From Lachnospiraceae bacterium UBA5899 (GTDB lineage: Bacteria; Bacillota; Clostridia; Lachnospirales; Lachnospiraceae): DNA of 64,000 nt. The notes under the pieces are model-generated. The model was not told where the DNA came from and ran no database searches. It saw only the letters and a list, made by a program, of their open reading frames with translations. The stretch's first letter is position 1. Every line of letters starts with the position of its first letter. The stretch spans positions 1 to 64,000 of the forward strand of contig DJEL01000022.1 of NCBI GenBank assembly GCA_002432425.1, read 5' to 3'. Positions 1 to 8,357 of this stretch are shown here, in pieces. Position numbers and translations under genes: made by a program.

Positions 1-247
1 GGTTTAATTTTTCATTTTAGGTTCCCTTCTCTCCCAGTATACTCATCACTTGTCCCATAAATCGGTCTTTGTAATCATTTTTCAACATTTATTCTTTTTA
101 TTGCATGTTGCCATGACTTACCCACTTATTATTACATTACCATATCCTACATTTTCCGTCAATTTTCACCCTAATTTTATATATTCCGACTTATCGCATA
201 ATCCGGCAAAAAAGCCGTACAATAACAGAGTATAATTTAAAATCAAA
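1..247. other. AT-rich intergenic stretch, no gene seen
   Basis: No supported gene was found here. The only open frame of any length (50-235, plus strand) has no ribosome-binding site, and its product is a low-complexity hydrophobic string. The stretch lies beyond the terminator of the minus-strand ABC/hydrolase operon. It probably belongs to the upstream region of a gene outside the window. Confidence 0.5.
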
Positions 248-279
248 AAGCCGGTACAACATTTCTGTCATACCGGCTT
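248..279 (-). terminator. Intrinsic terminator of the ABC importer/MBL operon
   Basis: AAGCCGGTA (248-256) and TACCGGCTT (271-279) form a 9-bp perfect stem with a 14-nt loop. It starts 22 bases past the hydrolase stop codon. Read on the minus strand, the stem is followed by a T-rich run. Confidence 0.8.
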
Positions 280-301
280 AAGCCTCTCTTTTTACTTCTC
301 T

Positions 302-1498
302 TTACTTCACCAGCACTTCCTTCACCTCGTTGTGGTAAGGCAGGACGACGGTAAAGTCGTTGTTTTCAACCACGCGGAGCAGGTCGCCTCTGCTCTGGTG
401 GTGGGGATATAGAAATTTCGCTGCTTTTCCTTCGGCGAGCAGTTTTTCCGGCAGTTTGCCGGGTCTGACCCTGCCGGTAACGATTACTCTTGCTCCGGCG
501 GCTACTTCCTTTTCCACGAAAGCCGTGTTGTAAGGCTTCAAAAGGTGCGTGTCCGCAAGCAGCAAGATATCGTAATCCGGCTGTACAGCATCCTCTCTGG
601 AAAAATCCACACATTCCCCGGAAAGCCGCTCCAATAATCCACATAATTTATCATAGGTATCCTCACAGAACCAGGCTCTGTCCTTCAGGCAGCGCAGACT
701 CTCCCTTACGAAGGCAGCATCCACCATTACTTTTTTATCCGGAAATTCTTTTTCCAGCAGGGCAAACATCTCCATGCCGCGACCGTATTTGGGTACCGGG
801 AAAATGACCCGTCTCGCCTCCTGCAGATATTTATCCGTCTGTGCGAGCATGTCCTTACGAAGTTCGGCAGCACTCTTGTCCGTTTCGTAATGGGCACAAT
901 CCACAATGGCAAGCTCCGCTTTCATTCCCCGTGCCGCATCGCAGGCATAGGCAAGGGTATCTTCCTGATAATCTCCGCTGAAAAAGCAGGTGCCAAGTGC
1001 ATCCGTGATGAGAAACCACAGACCGCCCATGCAGTGGCCGGTTCTACCAAAGGAAACCTGCAAATCATTGGATTTTCCCAAATCCTCTGTTGCATGCAGG
1101 TCATCCGGCTGTGCCAAAGTATCCTGCTTTCCGCCAAACTGTAACGCCTGCTGCCGGAAGGCCACCGGCTGCTCCATATCCAGTGATAAAATGACAACTT
1201 TGTCATAAGTAATGTCAGATAATTCCAACGCCATTGCCGAAGTTACCAGTGTCCCCCGGAAACCTTTTTCCACAAAGTGCATGAATGCACCGCTATGGTC
1301 CTTGTGACTGTGTGTCAGAAAAACGTAATCCGTTTTGGCAAGTTCCTCCTCCGTCACATCGGGATAGGGATTGCTGTCACTGTCCATGATACCGCAATCT
1401 ACCATATAAAACCGACCTTCTGTACCGTATTCCGTTAAAAAGCAGCTCCGTCCATGTTCACCGTAACCGCCCTTAGCCAGAAATTTCCTCATAAGCAT
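302..1498 (-). CDS. MBL-fold (metallo-beta-lactamase) hydrolase
   Basis: A 398-residue cytoplasmic hydrolase of the metallo-beta-lactamase fold. The metal-binding HxHxDH motif is HSHKDH at residues 63-68, preceded by FLT. A further GH (about residue 153) and an SGD (about residue 175) fit the later metal ligands. The long C-terminal part ends in a region resembling the beta-CASP/RNase-like branch, but I cannot assign a substrate. The start overlaps the end of the upstream ABC ATPase gene by 26 bases, so the two are translationally coupled. ATG at 1498 has GGAAGG just upstream, and ATG at 1492 is an alternative. Family assignment is firm. Function is unknown. Confidence 0.85.
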   Translation of the reverse strand: MLMRKFLAKGGYGEHGRSCFLTEYGTEGRFYMVDCGIMDSDSNPYPDVTEEELAKTDYVFLTHSHKDHSGAFMHFVEKGFRGTLVTSAMALELSDITYDKVVILSLDMEQPVAFRQQALQFGGKQDTLAQPDDLHATEDLGKSNDLQVSFGRTGHCMGGLWFLITDALGTCFFSGDYQEDTLAYACDAARGMKAELAIVDCAHYETDKSAAELRKDMLAQTDKYLQEARRVIFPVPKYGRGMEMFALLEKEFPDKKVMVDAAFVRESLRCLKDRAWFCEDTYDKLCGLLERLSGECVDFSREDAVQPDYDILLLADTHLLKPYNTAFVEKEVAAGARVIVTGRVRPGKLPEKLLAEGKAAKFLYPHHQSRGDLLRVVENNDFTVVLPYHNEVKEVLVK

Positions 1499-2621
1499 AC
1501 AACCTTTCCGGAAGGATTTGGGCGTATCCTGTCTGCTGCTCCTTCAAAAACGTCGGATGAAGCAGGCAGAAGGTATCGCCGCCATCTGTTTCCACCTTAA
1601 CCCGGTACTGGCCACCTTCAAATGAGGACATCACCACGCGCACCGGAATAGCATTTTTACATTCTTTTTCTACAAAAATACATTCTTCCGGGCGGAATTT
1701 CAAGAGCATTTTTTGTCCTCTTTTGACATTTTTAAAATTCTTACATTCCAATTTCCGATTCTGCATGCTGACAACGGCACGGTTTCCCCTGCCGCTGCCA
1801 TCTGTTGCCTGCTCTGCACTTCTGGCTTCCGCATTCTCCACTTCCGCATTCTCTGCTTCCGCAGGCCCTTCCATCACTGCGCCGTGCACGCAGTTTCCGG
1901 CGCCGAGAAGTCCCGCTACCGTGATGGTGCGGGGGCTTTCGTAACATTCCGCCGGGGTGGCAATCTGGTCAATCACACCCTTGTTCATCACGATAATACG
2001 GTCCGCCATGGCGAATGCTTCGGACGGGTCGTGGGTAACGTGGAATACGGTGGTCTTTAACTGGCGGAAAAGCTGCGCCATTTCTGTTCTCATTTCAATA
2101 CGAAGCTGCACGTCCAGATTGCAGAGCGGCTCATCCAGCAGAATAATGGACGGGTTGGTAATCAGTGCCCTGGCGATTGCCACGCGCTGCTGCTGTCCGC
2201 CGGAAAGTTCTGCCGGATACTGGTCCAGAAGTCCCTCCAGATGCAGCAGAGTTTCCACCTCATGAAGCTTTTCCTGTATCTTTGCCTTGTCCGTTTTGCG
2301 CACCTTCAACCCGTAAATAATGTTGTCCCGCGCCTTCATATGCGGCCAGAGGGCAAAATCCTGAAACACCATGTTCATGTCACGCTGTTCGATAGGCACC
2401 ACCTTGTGAGGGGACGACATTTCTTTGCCCCGGACAAATACCTGCCCCTCATTCAGAGGCAGAATGCCGGCAATGATATTTAATAAGGTAGACTTACCGC
2501 AGCCGGAAGGGCCGAGCACACTGATAATTTCCCCTTCCTGCACCGTCAGATTGATGCCTTTTAAGATTTCCTTCTTACCGTAATTCTTCTTTACATCTTT
2601 CAGTTCCAAAATTGTTTCCAT
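1473..2621 (-). CDS. ABC importer ATP-binding protein (PotA/FbpC-like)
   Basis: The ATPase subunit of a binding-protein-dependent importer, 382 residues. Walker A is GPSGCGKST at 37-45, the signature LSGGQQQR at 139-146, and Walker B IILLDEP at 159-165. A switch-region H follows in FHVTHD. The C-terminal part is a TOBE-type domain, as in ferric iron, spermidine/putrescine and phosphonate importers. Between the nucleotide-binding domain and the TOBE strands (about residues 245-285) lies a low-complexity insert rich in Ala, Glu and Asn. It is unusual for the family and may be a slippage-prone linker. It is third in the operon after binding protein and permease. The substrate cannot be read from the sequence. 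Confidence 0.9.
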   Translation of the reverse strand: METILELKDVKKNYGKKEILKGINLTVQEGEIISVLGPSGCGKSTLLNIIAGILPLNEGQVFVRGKEMSSPHKVVPIEQRDMNMVFQDFALWPHMKARDNIIYGLKVRKTDKAKIQEKLHEVETLLHLEGLLDQYPAELSGGQQQRVAIARALITNPSIILLDEPLCNLDVQLRIEMRTEMAQLFRQLKTTVFHVTHDPSEAFAMADRIIVMNKGVIDQIATPAECYESPRTITVAGLLGAGNCVHGAVMEGPAEAENAEVENAEARSAEQATDGSGRGNRAVVSMQNRKLECKNFKNVKRGQKMLLKFRPEECIFVEKECKNAIPVRVVMSSFEGGQYRVKVETDGGDTFCLLHPTFLKEQQTGYAQILPERLYAYEEISG

Positions 2622-2641
2622 AATTTATAACCACTTTCTTC

Positions 2642-4327
2642 TTAATGTCCCTGCTTTTTGCGGTAGCCGGCGTTCAGCACCACTTCCAAAAGCATCATGA
2701 TGCCCACGATAAAGGCGCCGCCCACCATGGTGGCTGCTGCCGCGTAGCCGAACTTCAAATCGTTGTAGGAGTCGCTGATGTAAACCGGCAGCGTGCTGTA
2801 ATTGGGCGGATACAGAATAGTAGTGATGGCGAGGTTAAACACACTGCCGCCAAATGCCGCAAGTACTGCCGAAACACTGCTGTTGTGCAGAAGCGGCAAA
2901 AGAATTGTACGGATTTTACGGAAAAATCCGGCTCCCTGCATCTGCGCTGCCGTCAGTAGGCTGCCGGGGATTTTTGCCATGCCGCCTACCAGCACGCGGT
3001 TTATCATGGGAATGGCTGCCGCCACACTGGCAAGCACTAAAATAGACGGCGTTCCGTACAAATGCAGTCCCACCTTTGTCAGCCATTTCTGGTTCCATAC
3101 AAAAATATAACCGATGCCCAGCACCACGCCCGGCACCGCCATTGCCACAAGTGTCAGCATATCAATCAGTTTTTTCAGCTTAAAACGGGAATATGTGAGT
3201 ACATACGCCACGCAAAATCCAATCAGAATGCCAAACACGGCGGAAATTCCCGCCAGCCCCAGAGAATGCTTGATACCGCTTACCATGCTGCCCGCAGAGG
3301 AAAGCACTTCCTTATAATTATCCAGGGTAAAAGTAAATTTCTGCACGCTGACGGAGCCGGAAAAGGACATAATCAGTTCGGAGCCTACCGGTATTCCCAG
3401 CGCGATCAGACAAAACAACACCGTTCCGGCTGTAAGTAAAATCTGCACCGGTTTTTTGGGAGAAACCGCCATTACATGCTCCGTGCCGTTATCCAGGAAA
3501 TCAAATTTTTTCTTTCCCATGGCGCCGTACTGCACCGCCATGGCGATTACAATCATGACCATCAGGTATAGGGAAAGCACACCCGCCATGTCAAAACGCA
3601 CCGGTGAGGAGCAGATGGCGCTGTAAATGGTGTACGGCAGTGTAGGGAAAGAATAAACCGCCGTTATGGTGGAGGACATGCCGTAATCGCCCACTGTGTC
3701 CATGAAAATCAGCATTGCTGCCGAGCAGTAAGCCGGAATGCAGAGAGGGAGCTGCACATTTTTCCATGCCCGGAATGCCGATGCCCCGTTCATCCGCGCT
3801 GCATGCATCAGGCGCGACGGATACCACTCCATGGAAGTTTTGATGGTCACATAGGCAAGGGGAAATTTGCACAAAACCATAACACACACCAATCCCCAGT
3901 AGCTGAAAACAAAGGAGCCGACTCCTTTTATGCCCAGCCACGCACTGGCAATTCCGTTGCCGGATGAAAAATACACCCAGCCCTGCGCCAGTATAAAGGA
4001 GGGAATTATCATCAGCACCCATGCTGTAAAATCCAGAAGTTTTGCACACGCGAATTTATAATTTACCCGGAAATGAGCCAGTACGGCTGCCAGAATAAGC
4101 CCCAGCACCGTGGTGCCGCAGCTTAAAAAGAAGGAATTTAAAAATGCCTTTTTCCACAGCGGCCTCTTAAATACATCCAATACCAGCGCTAAATTGGATA
4201 CATTAAATTTATCAAGGGAAAGTCCCGGGCATATAACCTGAAATAGTACTGTCACCAGAGGCAACAGTACTAATAAAATCAGAAGTCCGAGTATTCCTAT
4301 GCCGGCGGCATTGTCTTTACTCATCAT
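2642..4327 (-). CDS. ABC importer permease, fused two-domain (FbpB/ThiP-like)
   Basis: A 561-residue membrane permease with two homologous halves of about six membrane segments each, joined near residue 290. Each half carries an EAA-type loop contacting the ATPase (around ARMNGASAFRAWKNVQLP in the first half and AAQMQGAGFFRKIRTILLP in the second). Fused permeases of this type serve ferric-iron, thiamine and 2-aminoethylphosphonate importers. It sits between the binding-protein gene (9 bases upstream) and the ATPase gene (20 bases downstream). The first two codons are both ATG, and TAGGAGC precedes them. Confidence 0.9.
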   Translation of the reverse strand: MMSKDNAAGIGILGLLILLVLLPLVTVLFQVICPGLSLDKFNVSNLALVLDVFKRPLWKKAFLNSFFLSCGTTVLGLILAAVLAHFRVNYKFACAKLLDFTAWVLMIIPSFILAQGWVYFSSGNGIASAWLGIKGVGSFVFSYWGLVCVMVLCKFPLAYVTIKTSMEWYPSRLMHAARMNGASAFRAWKNVQLPLCIPAYCSAAMLIFMDTVGDYGMSSTITAVYSFPTLPYTIYSAICSSPVRFDMAGVLSLYLMVMIVIAMAVQYGAMGKKKFDFLDNGTEHVMAVSPKKPVQILLTAGTVLFCLIALGIPVGSELIMSFSGSVSVQKFTFTLDNYKEVLSSAGSMVSGIKHSLGLAGISAVFGILIGFCVAYVLTYSRFKLKKLIDMLTLVAMAVPGVVLGIGYIFVWNQKWLTKVGLHLYGTPSILVLASVAAAIPMINRVLVGGMAKIPGSLLTAAQMQGAGFFRKIRTILLPLLHNSSVSAVLAAFGGSVFNLAITTILYPPNYSTLPVYISDSYNDLKFGYAAAATMVGGAFIVGIMMLLEVVLNAGYRKKQGH

Positions 4328-4336
4328 ATTTTGCTC

Positions 4337-5497
4337 CTATTTTGCAGACATATCTGCAAACCATGCCTTGATGTCGGCTTCGTTTTCCGCACCGAATACT
4401 TCGTCCGCAACGGCTAAGGTTGCGTTGGGGTCACGCTCTGCCTTTAAGGTAACACCTTCTACAGAGGGTTCGAAGTATCCTTCATCTCCGGTGTCTACAA
4501 GCTGCTGCTGGGTCTTGGCATCCAGTAAGAAGTTTACAAAAATCTTGGCGATTTCAAGCTGCTCGGTAGATGCGCTGATGGCTGCCACACGGGTAGAACC
4601 GGGAGCGCCTTCCTCGGGCCAGACAATTGAGACGGGTTCGCCGCTTGCTACCATATCGTATGCATTGGTTTCCTGCAGCATGGCAATGGAAATGTCTCCG
4701 CCTGCCAGTGCCTGTACTACCTGGGGATTCTTGGGGAATACTTTCAGGCCGTTGTCGAACAGAGTAGTAAAGTATTCTTTTCCGGCATCCAGTCCTTTTT
4801 TATCCATGAAATAAGCTGCCAGAGGATAAGCGGGCGCTGCTACACCGGGGTCTGCCATACCGACGGCATCTTTATATTTTGCATCGGTTAAATCATCGAA
4901 GGTCTTGGGTGCGTCTGCTTCGCTCCACACGTCATTGCGGTAAACCAGAACACCTGCCGCATGGATATCGGTGGGATACATGCACTTGTTTTCGGGTACC
5001 AGACCCTTGGAAAAGTCGGTTAAATTTGCAGCGTTTTCAGGCTCCCAGTCAGTAACCAGTTCATCGTCTGCGGACAAATTGTATACATCATACATGGAGT
5101 CAATCCATACAACATCCCACTGGGGATTGCCTTTTTCGGCAGCGATACGGGACATGGTTTCTGCACCGTTTCCGACAACTACCTCTACATCGTAACCGGT
5201 TGCTTCCTTAAACATATCACCGATTACGGCATCAAAGTCATTTAAGTAAACCACTAACGGCTTGGTCTGCACCGGTTTTTCCGCTGCATCGGCTGCGCTG
5301 TCGTCTGCAGCGGCATCCTTTGTATCATTTGCCACACTTTCCTTACTCTCCGTACTCTCCTGAGCGCTCTCCCCGGAAGCTACGGTGGAAGTATTTGCTG
5401 CAGCCTTGTCCTCCTGATTGTTTGTGTTTCCGCAGGCTGCCAGTGACAATACCATTGCAGCGGCGGTTAGAATTGCAACTAATTTTTTCTTTTTCAT
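4337..5497 (-). CDS. ABC importer solute-binding lipoprotein (AfuA/FbpA-like)
   Basis: A 386-residue extracellular binding lipoprotein, first gene of the operon. The N-terminus is a lipoprotein signal (KKKK, hydrophobic core, LAAC with the lipidated Cys near residue 22). A Ser/Ala/Glu-rich linker of about 55 residues follows, then a periplasmic-binding-protein fold beginning near residue 80. It resembles the iron/2-aminoethylphosphonate type in the way it starts (VVYLNDFDAVIGDMFKEATG) and ends. The ligand is unknown. AGAGGATAATT gives a good ribosome-binding site. The gene is divergent from the zinc-ribbon gene at 5868. Confidence 0.9.
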   Translation of the reverse strand: MKKKKLVAILTAAAMVLSLAACGNTNNQEDKAAANTSTVASGESAQESTESKESVANDTKDAAADDSAADAAEKPVQTKPLVVYLNDFDAVIGDMFKEATGYDVEVVVGNGAETMSRIAAEKGNPQWDVVWIDSMYDVYNLSADDELVTDWEPENAANLTDFSKGLVPENKCMYPTDIHAAGVLVYRNDVWSEADAPKTFDDLTDAKYKDAVGMADPGVAAPAYPLAAYFMDKKGLDAGKEYFTTLFDNGLKVFPKNPQVVQALAGGDISIAMLQETNAYDMVASGEPVSIVWPEEGAPGSTRVAAISASTEQLEIAKIFVNFLLDAKTQQQLVDTGDEGYFEPSVEGVTLKAERDPNATLAVADEVFGAENEADIKAWFADMSAK

Positions 5498-5743
5498 AAT
5501 TATCCTCTTTTCTGCTTTTTACGCATATTTTGCACGTAATAATTTTTGCTTTCATCCTCTTTTGTGTACATCGGAATCATAATGCTTCTTGTCGGCTCCC
5601 GCTATCATACTGCCGTAAATCCCATGTAAAATCCGTGTGATAAAATGGGGGTGAAAATTTGTTTGACAGAATGAACGTTGGAATATTTCCCGGTCAGGTC
5701 TTGATGAAATTTCATATAATTTTGGGAAAATGAACGGCTGCCG

Positions 5744-5772
5744 TTGACGATAGTTGTTCTTTTGCCGTATAC
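5744..5772 (+). promoter_or_regulatory. SigmaA-type promoter for the zinc-ribbon membrane protein
   Basis: TTGACG (5744-5749), a 17-base spacer, and TATACT (5767-5772). The predicted start near 5779 leaves a leader of about 90 bases. The leader carries a small hairpin, GCTGA/TCAGC at 5831-5844. The whole 5498-5867 intergenic region holds no other gene; it separates this gene from the divergent ABC operon. Confidence 0.65.
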
Positions 5773-5867
5773 TAGTACATTATTTGTATTAGCAGTCTTA
5801 TTTTGAGGATATATTTTACTGTACTATACTGCTGACATATCAGCATAAGATGCAGAGGGGGAAAATT

Positions 5868-6710
5868 GTGAAGATTAAATGTGATTATTGTGACAGCTGG
5901 ATTAATGATTTTGATGAAACCTGTCCGAACTGCGGAGCCACCAACAGCCACTACGTGAGACAGTCCGACAAGGTTCCTAAGACGATTGAAGAACTGAAAG
6001 CATGGGCAAAGGCGATGAACCTGCCGCTTGCCGATATGCGCACTTTTATCGGTGAAGACTACAGAGGACCGAAGGCCTTCGGTATTTATAAAGATCCAAA
6101 CGACGGTACCTTTGTGGTATACAAAAACAAAGCCGACGGCAGCCGTGCGGTTCGCTACAAGGGCAGTGACGAAGCCTATGCGGTAAACGAGCTTTATATG
6201 AAAATGAAGGAACGTGTTGCCGACCAGAAAGCCCGTCAGGCAGGTCAGCCGCGTCCGCAGGGGAATACCTCCGGCAACCAAAGCAGCAATGAACCGACCC
6301 GGAAAAGCAAGCTTCAAAGCATTGTTACGATTATTATCCTGATTGTGGTTGTGCAGCTCATGCTGCCTTCTTTATTTAACTGCGGTAGCTCCGGACCCAG
6401 AACCGGTTACTACACCTACGGCAGCAACAATTATTATTATTATCACGGCAGCTGGTATGAATGGATGAATGACGCCTGGATGGCTACTACGGTTGCCGAC
6501 TGGATGACGGATGACTATTCTTCCTATTACGATTCCAACTCCTATGACAGCAGTGCCGATTATGATAACTTCGACGATTCACCCTACTACGATCCTTCGA
6601 GTGATGATGACGATACCTGGGATTCCGACAGCAGCTGGGACTCCGACAGCAGTTGGGATTCCGACAGCAGCTGGGACTCCGGCTCCGACGATTGGGGCTC
6701 TGACTGGTAA
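5868..6710 (+). CDS. Zinc-ribbon, single-pass membrane protein with Asp/Ser/Trp repeat tail
   Basis: Unknown function. A start at GTG 5868 is preferred over ATG 5850, because AGAGGGGG (5854-5861) lies 6 bases before the GTG while the ATG has no ribosome-binding site. That gives 280 residues. In order: a zinc ribbon (C5-x2-C8 and C19-x2-C22), a soluble domain to about residue 120, a charged linker, one membrane helix at about 150-170, a Tyr-rich stretch, and an acidic tail. The tail contains the six-residue repeat WDSDSS three times, encoded by an 18-bp direct repeat (6618-6671). The layout resembles the other zinc-ribbon protein at 52224-53978. Role at the envelope is inference. Confidence 0.7.
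   Translation: MKIKCDYCDSWINDFDETCPNCGATNSHYVRQSDKVPKTIEELKAWAKAMNLPLADMRTFIGEDYRGPKAFGIYKDPNDGTFVVYKNKADGSRAVRYKGSDEAYAVNELYMKMKERVADQKARQAGQPRPQGNTSGNQSSNEPTRKSKLQSIVTIIILIVVVQLMLPSLFNCGSSGPRTGYYTYGSNNYYYYHGSWYEWMNDAWMATTVADWMTDDYSSYYDSNSYDSSADYDNFDDSPYYDPSSDDDDTWDSDSSWDSDSSWDSDSSWDSGSDDWGSDW
6618..6680 (+). repeat. 18-bp in-frame tandem repeat
   Basis: Three near-identical 18-bp units start at 6618, 6636 and 6654. A partial fourth follows. They differ only by third-position C/T changes and encode WDSDSS. The copy number could vary by slippage without shifting the frame. Confidence 0.85.
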
Positions 6711-6719
6711 AAAACAGAG

Positions 6720-7646
6720 TTAAGATTTCTTAGGTCCGCTGTTGCGCTCCCAAAAAACGCCATCTTCGTATCCCTGAATGGCGGGGTGCGTTTCTGCCAT
6801 GGCAAGACGCTGCTCCGCCCAGACACAATATTGTTCGTTCATTTCTATATCGATAAAATGACGTCCCAGCTTCTTTGCCGTTACTCCCGCAGTCCCGGAA
6901 CCCGCAAACGGGTCCAAGATAATATCCCCGGGGTCGGAGCTTGCCAGAATAATTTTGGCATACAATTTTTCCGGCTTCTGGGTGGGATGGTCCGTGTTTT
7001 CCGGCATGGACCAGAAAGGAATGGTAATGTCATCCCAGAAATTGGAAGGACAGGTATCCCGATATTTCCCTTTTTCCGTCTCCACCCAGTCCTTGGGTGC
7101 GCCGTCCACGCGGTAACTTGCCAGCACCTTCCTGCGCTGCTTCACCGCATCCACATGAAAAGTATAATCTTTCCCTTTCGTCACATACCAGATGTCCTCC
7201 ATGCCGTTCTTCCAGTTATCCGAACAGCCTCTTCCTTTTTCCCGTTGCCAGGTGATGCGGTTTCTTATGGTAAAAAATTCACTTAAAACCCCGCCGATAA
7301 TCAGGCTGCTTTCCCAGTCACAGCACACGTACATGGATGCGTTATCCTTCAAAAGAGGATAAACCGCCTTCACCCATTTATGGGTATAGATTTCATATTC
7401 GGAAGCATCTTTCTTGGAAAAAGTATTCCCATGGTAATGCTTCGTCAGGTTATAGGGCGGGTCTGCAATCAACAAATCCACGCATTTTTCCGGAAGCAGA
7501 GGTAAAGTGACAAATGTGTCACCGCAAATTGTCCTGTCGATAATCGCTGACACATCTTGTACCGGTTCCGTTATTCTGAGGCACCTTTCCAGATACATCA
7601 TGCCCTCTTGTATGCTTGTCTTAATTGTTTTGTTACGCCCGCTCAT
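6720..7646 (-). CDS. Orphan DNA methyltransferase, DPPY (beta-class N6-adenine type)
   Basis: A 308-residue site-specific DNA methyltransferase. The catalytic motif DPPY is at residues 62-65 and the AdoMet-binding motif DPFAGSGT near 248. That motif order (IV before I) is typical of the beta class of amino-methyltransferases such as CcrM and HinfI. No restriction endonuclease or specificity gene is adjacent, so it is probably an orphan regulatory or relic methylase. The 3' end nearly abuts the convergent zinc-ribbon gene (9 bases apart). The annotated ATG lacks a clear ribosome-binding site. An internal ATG about 15 codons in, preceded by AAGAGGGC, is a possible start. Confidence 0.85.
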   Translation of the reverse strand: MSGRNKTIKTSIQEGMMYLERCLRITEPVQDVSAIIDRTICGDTFVTLPLLPEKCVDLLIADPPYNLTKHYHGNTFSKKDASEYEIYTHKWVKAVYPLLKDNASMYVCCDWESSLIIGGVLSEFFTIRNRITWQREKGRGCSDNWKNGMEDIWYVTKGKDYTFHVDAVKQRRKVLASYRVDGAPKDWVETEKGKYRDTCPSNFWDDITIPFWSMPENTDHPTQKPEKLYAKIILASSDPGDIILDPFAGSGTAGVTAKKLGRHFIDIEMNEQYCVWAEQRLAMAETHPAIQGYEDGVFWERNSGPKKS

Positions 7647-7740
7647 ATTTTGATCACTGCCCCGTTCTTAACTTTATTTCTGTCCTTCTCCTGCTTTTTT
7701 GACCGGTCTGTTCCTGCTTTACTGCCGTCCCGGTCCTGCT

Positions 7741-8151
7741 TTACTGCCGCCCTTCTCCTGCCTGCTTTGTGCTGTCGTAAAATTTGCCGTCGTAAAGCTC
7801 CTCGCAGACTGCATCGTACTGTTTATACATTTTCTGCACTTCGTTTTCCAGAATGTAATAATGACGGATGTAAGGAATCAGCAAAACCAGCACTACCACA
7901 GCAAGCAGCAGGGCAAACAGATCTGCATTGATCATGGTCATCAGAAGTGACAGGATTTCCAGTATGGTAAACGTTACTGTCACAATCAGGTGTATCAGTC
8001 GTTCATGTTGAAAAAAAGACACCTGTGTCAGATGCTCCTGGCGGATCAGTTCCAGTTCTTCCTTGGATTTATCATGCTTTTCCATGATTTCTTTAATCAG
8101 CTCATCCATAAAATGTCTGTAAGTCAATATTCTTTTTTCCATAGATATCAC
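7741..8151 (-). CDS. Small membrane protein of unknown function
   Basis: 136 residues. A charged, helical N-terminal half (about 1-50, rich in Glu and Lys) is followed by two closely spaced membrane helices (about 55-75 and 80-98). A C-terminal cytoplasmic helix ends in a hydrophilic tail. No recognised motif. The coding character is supported by length, by a start with a usable upstream region, and by the absence of competing frames. It is not clearly linked to either neighbour. Transcription is opposite to the PurF-like gene, with about 200 bases between them. Confidence 0.6.
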   Translation of the reverse strand: MISMEKRILTYRHFMDELIKEIMEKHDKSKEELELIRQEHLTQVSFFQHERLIHLIVTVTFTILEILSLLMTMINADLFALLLAVVVLVLLIPYIRHYYILENEVQKMYKQYDAVCEELYDGKFYDSTKQAGEGRQ

Positions 8152-8254
8152 TGCCTTTCGTTTCTTTTCGTTCTTTTCCTTACTTTACCACATTTCCATT
8201 CTTTTGTCATAAGAACTTGCCGGCACGTCTGCCATAAAAATTTATATCTCGGTC

Positions 8255-8286
8255 TTGTGAAGTGGATCAAAAACATGTATTATAAT
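8255..8286 (+). promoter_or_regulatory. Possible promoter of the PurF-like gene
   Basis: TATAAT (8281-8286) is a perfect -10. The best -35, TTGTGA (8255-8260), is 20 bases away, which is long. The -10 is more convincing than the -35. Confidence 0.35.
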
Positions 8287-8357
8287 CAAGTAGTATGAAA
8301 ATATGGGTTTATCACCCGTAGGGAAAATAGAATATAAGAAAGGTACAGGTAGAAAAA

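Noticed and set aside
1713..2060. 115-codon plus-strand ORF opposite the ABC ATPase
   Set aside because: Shadow of the low-complexity insert in the ATPase gene; Cys/Phe-rich translation without similarity to any family I know.
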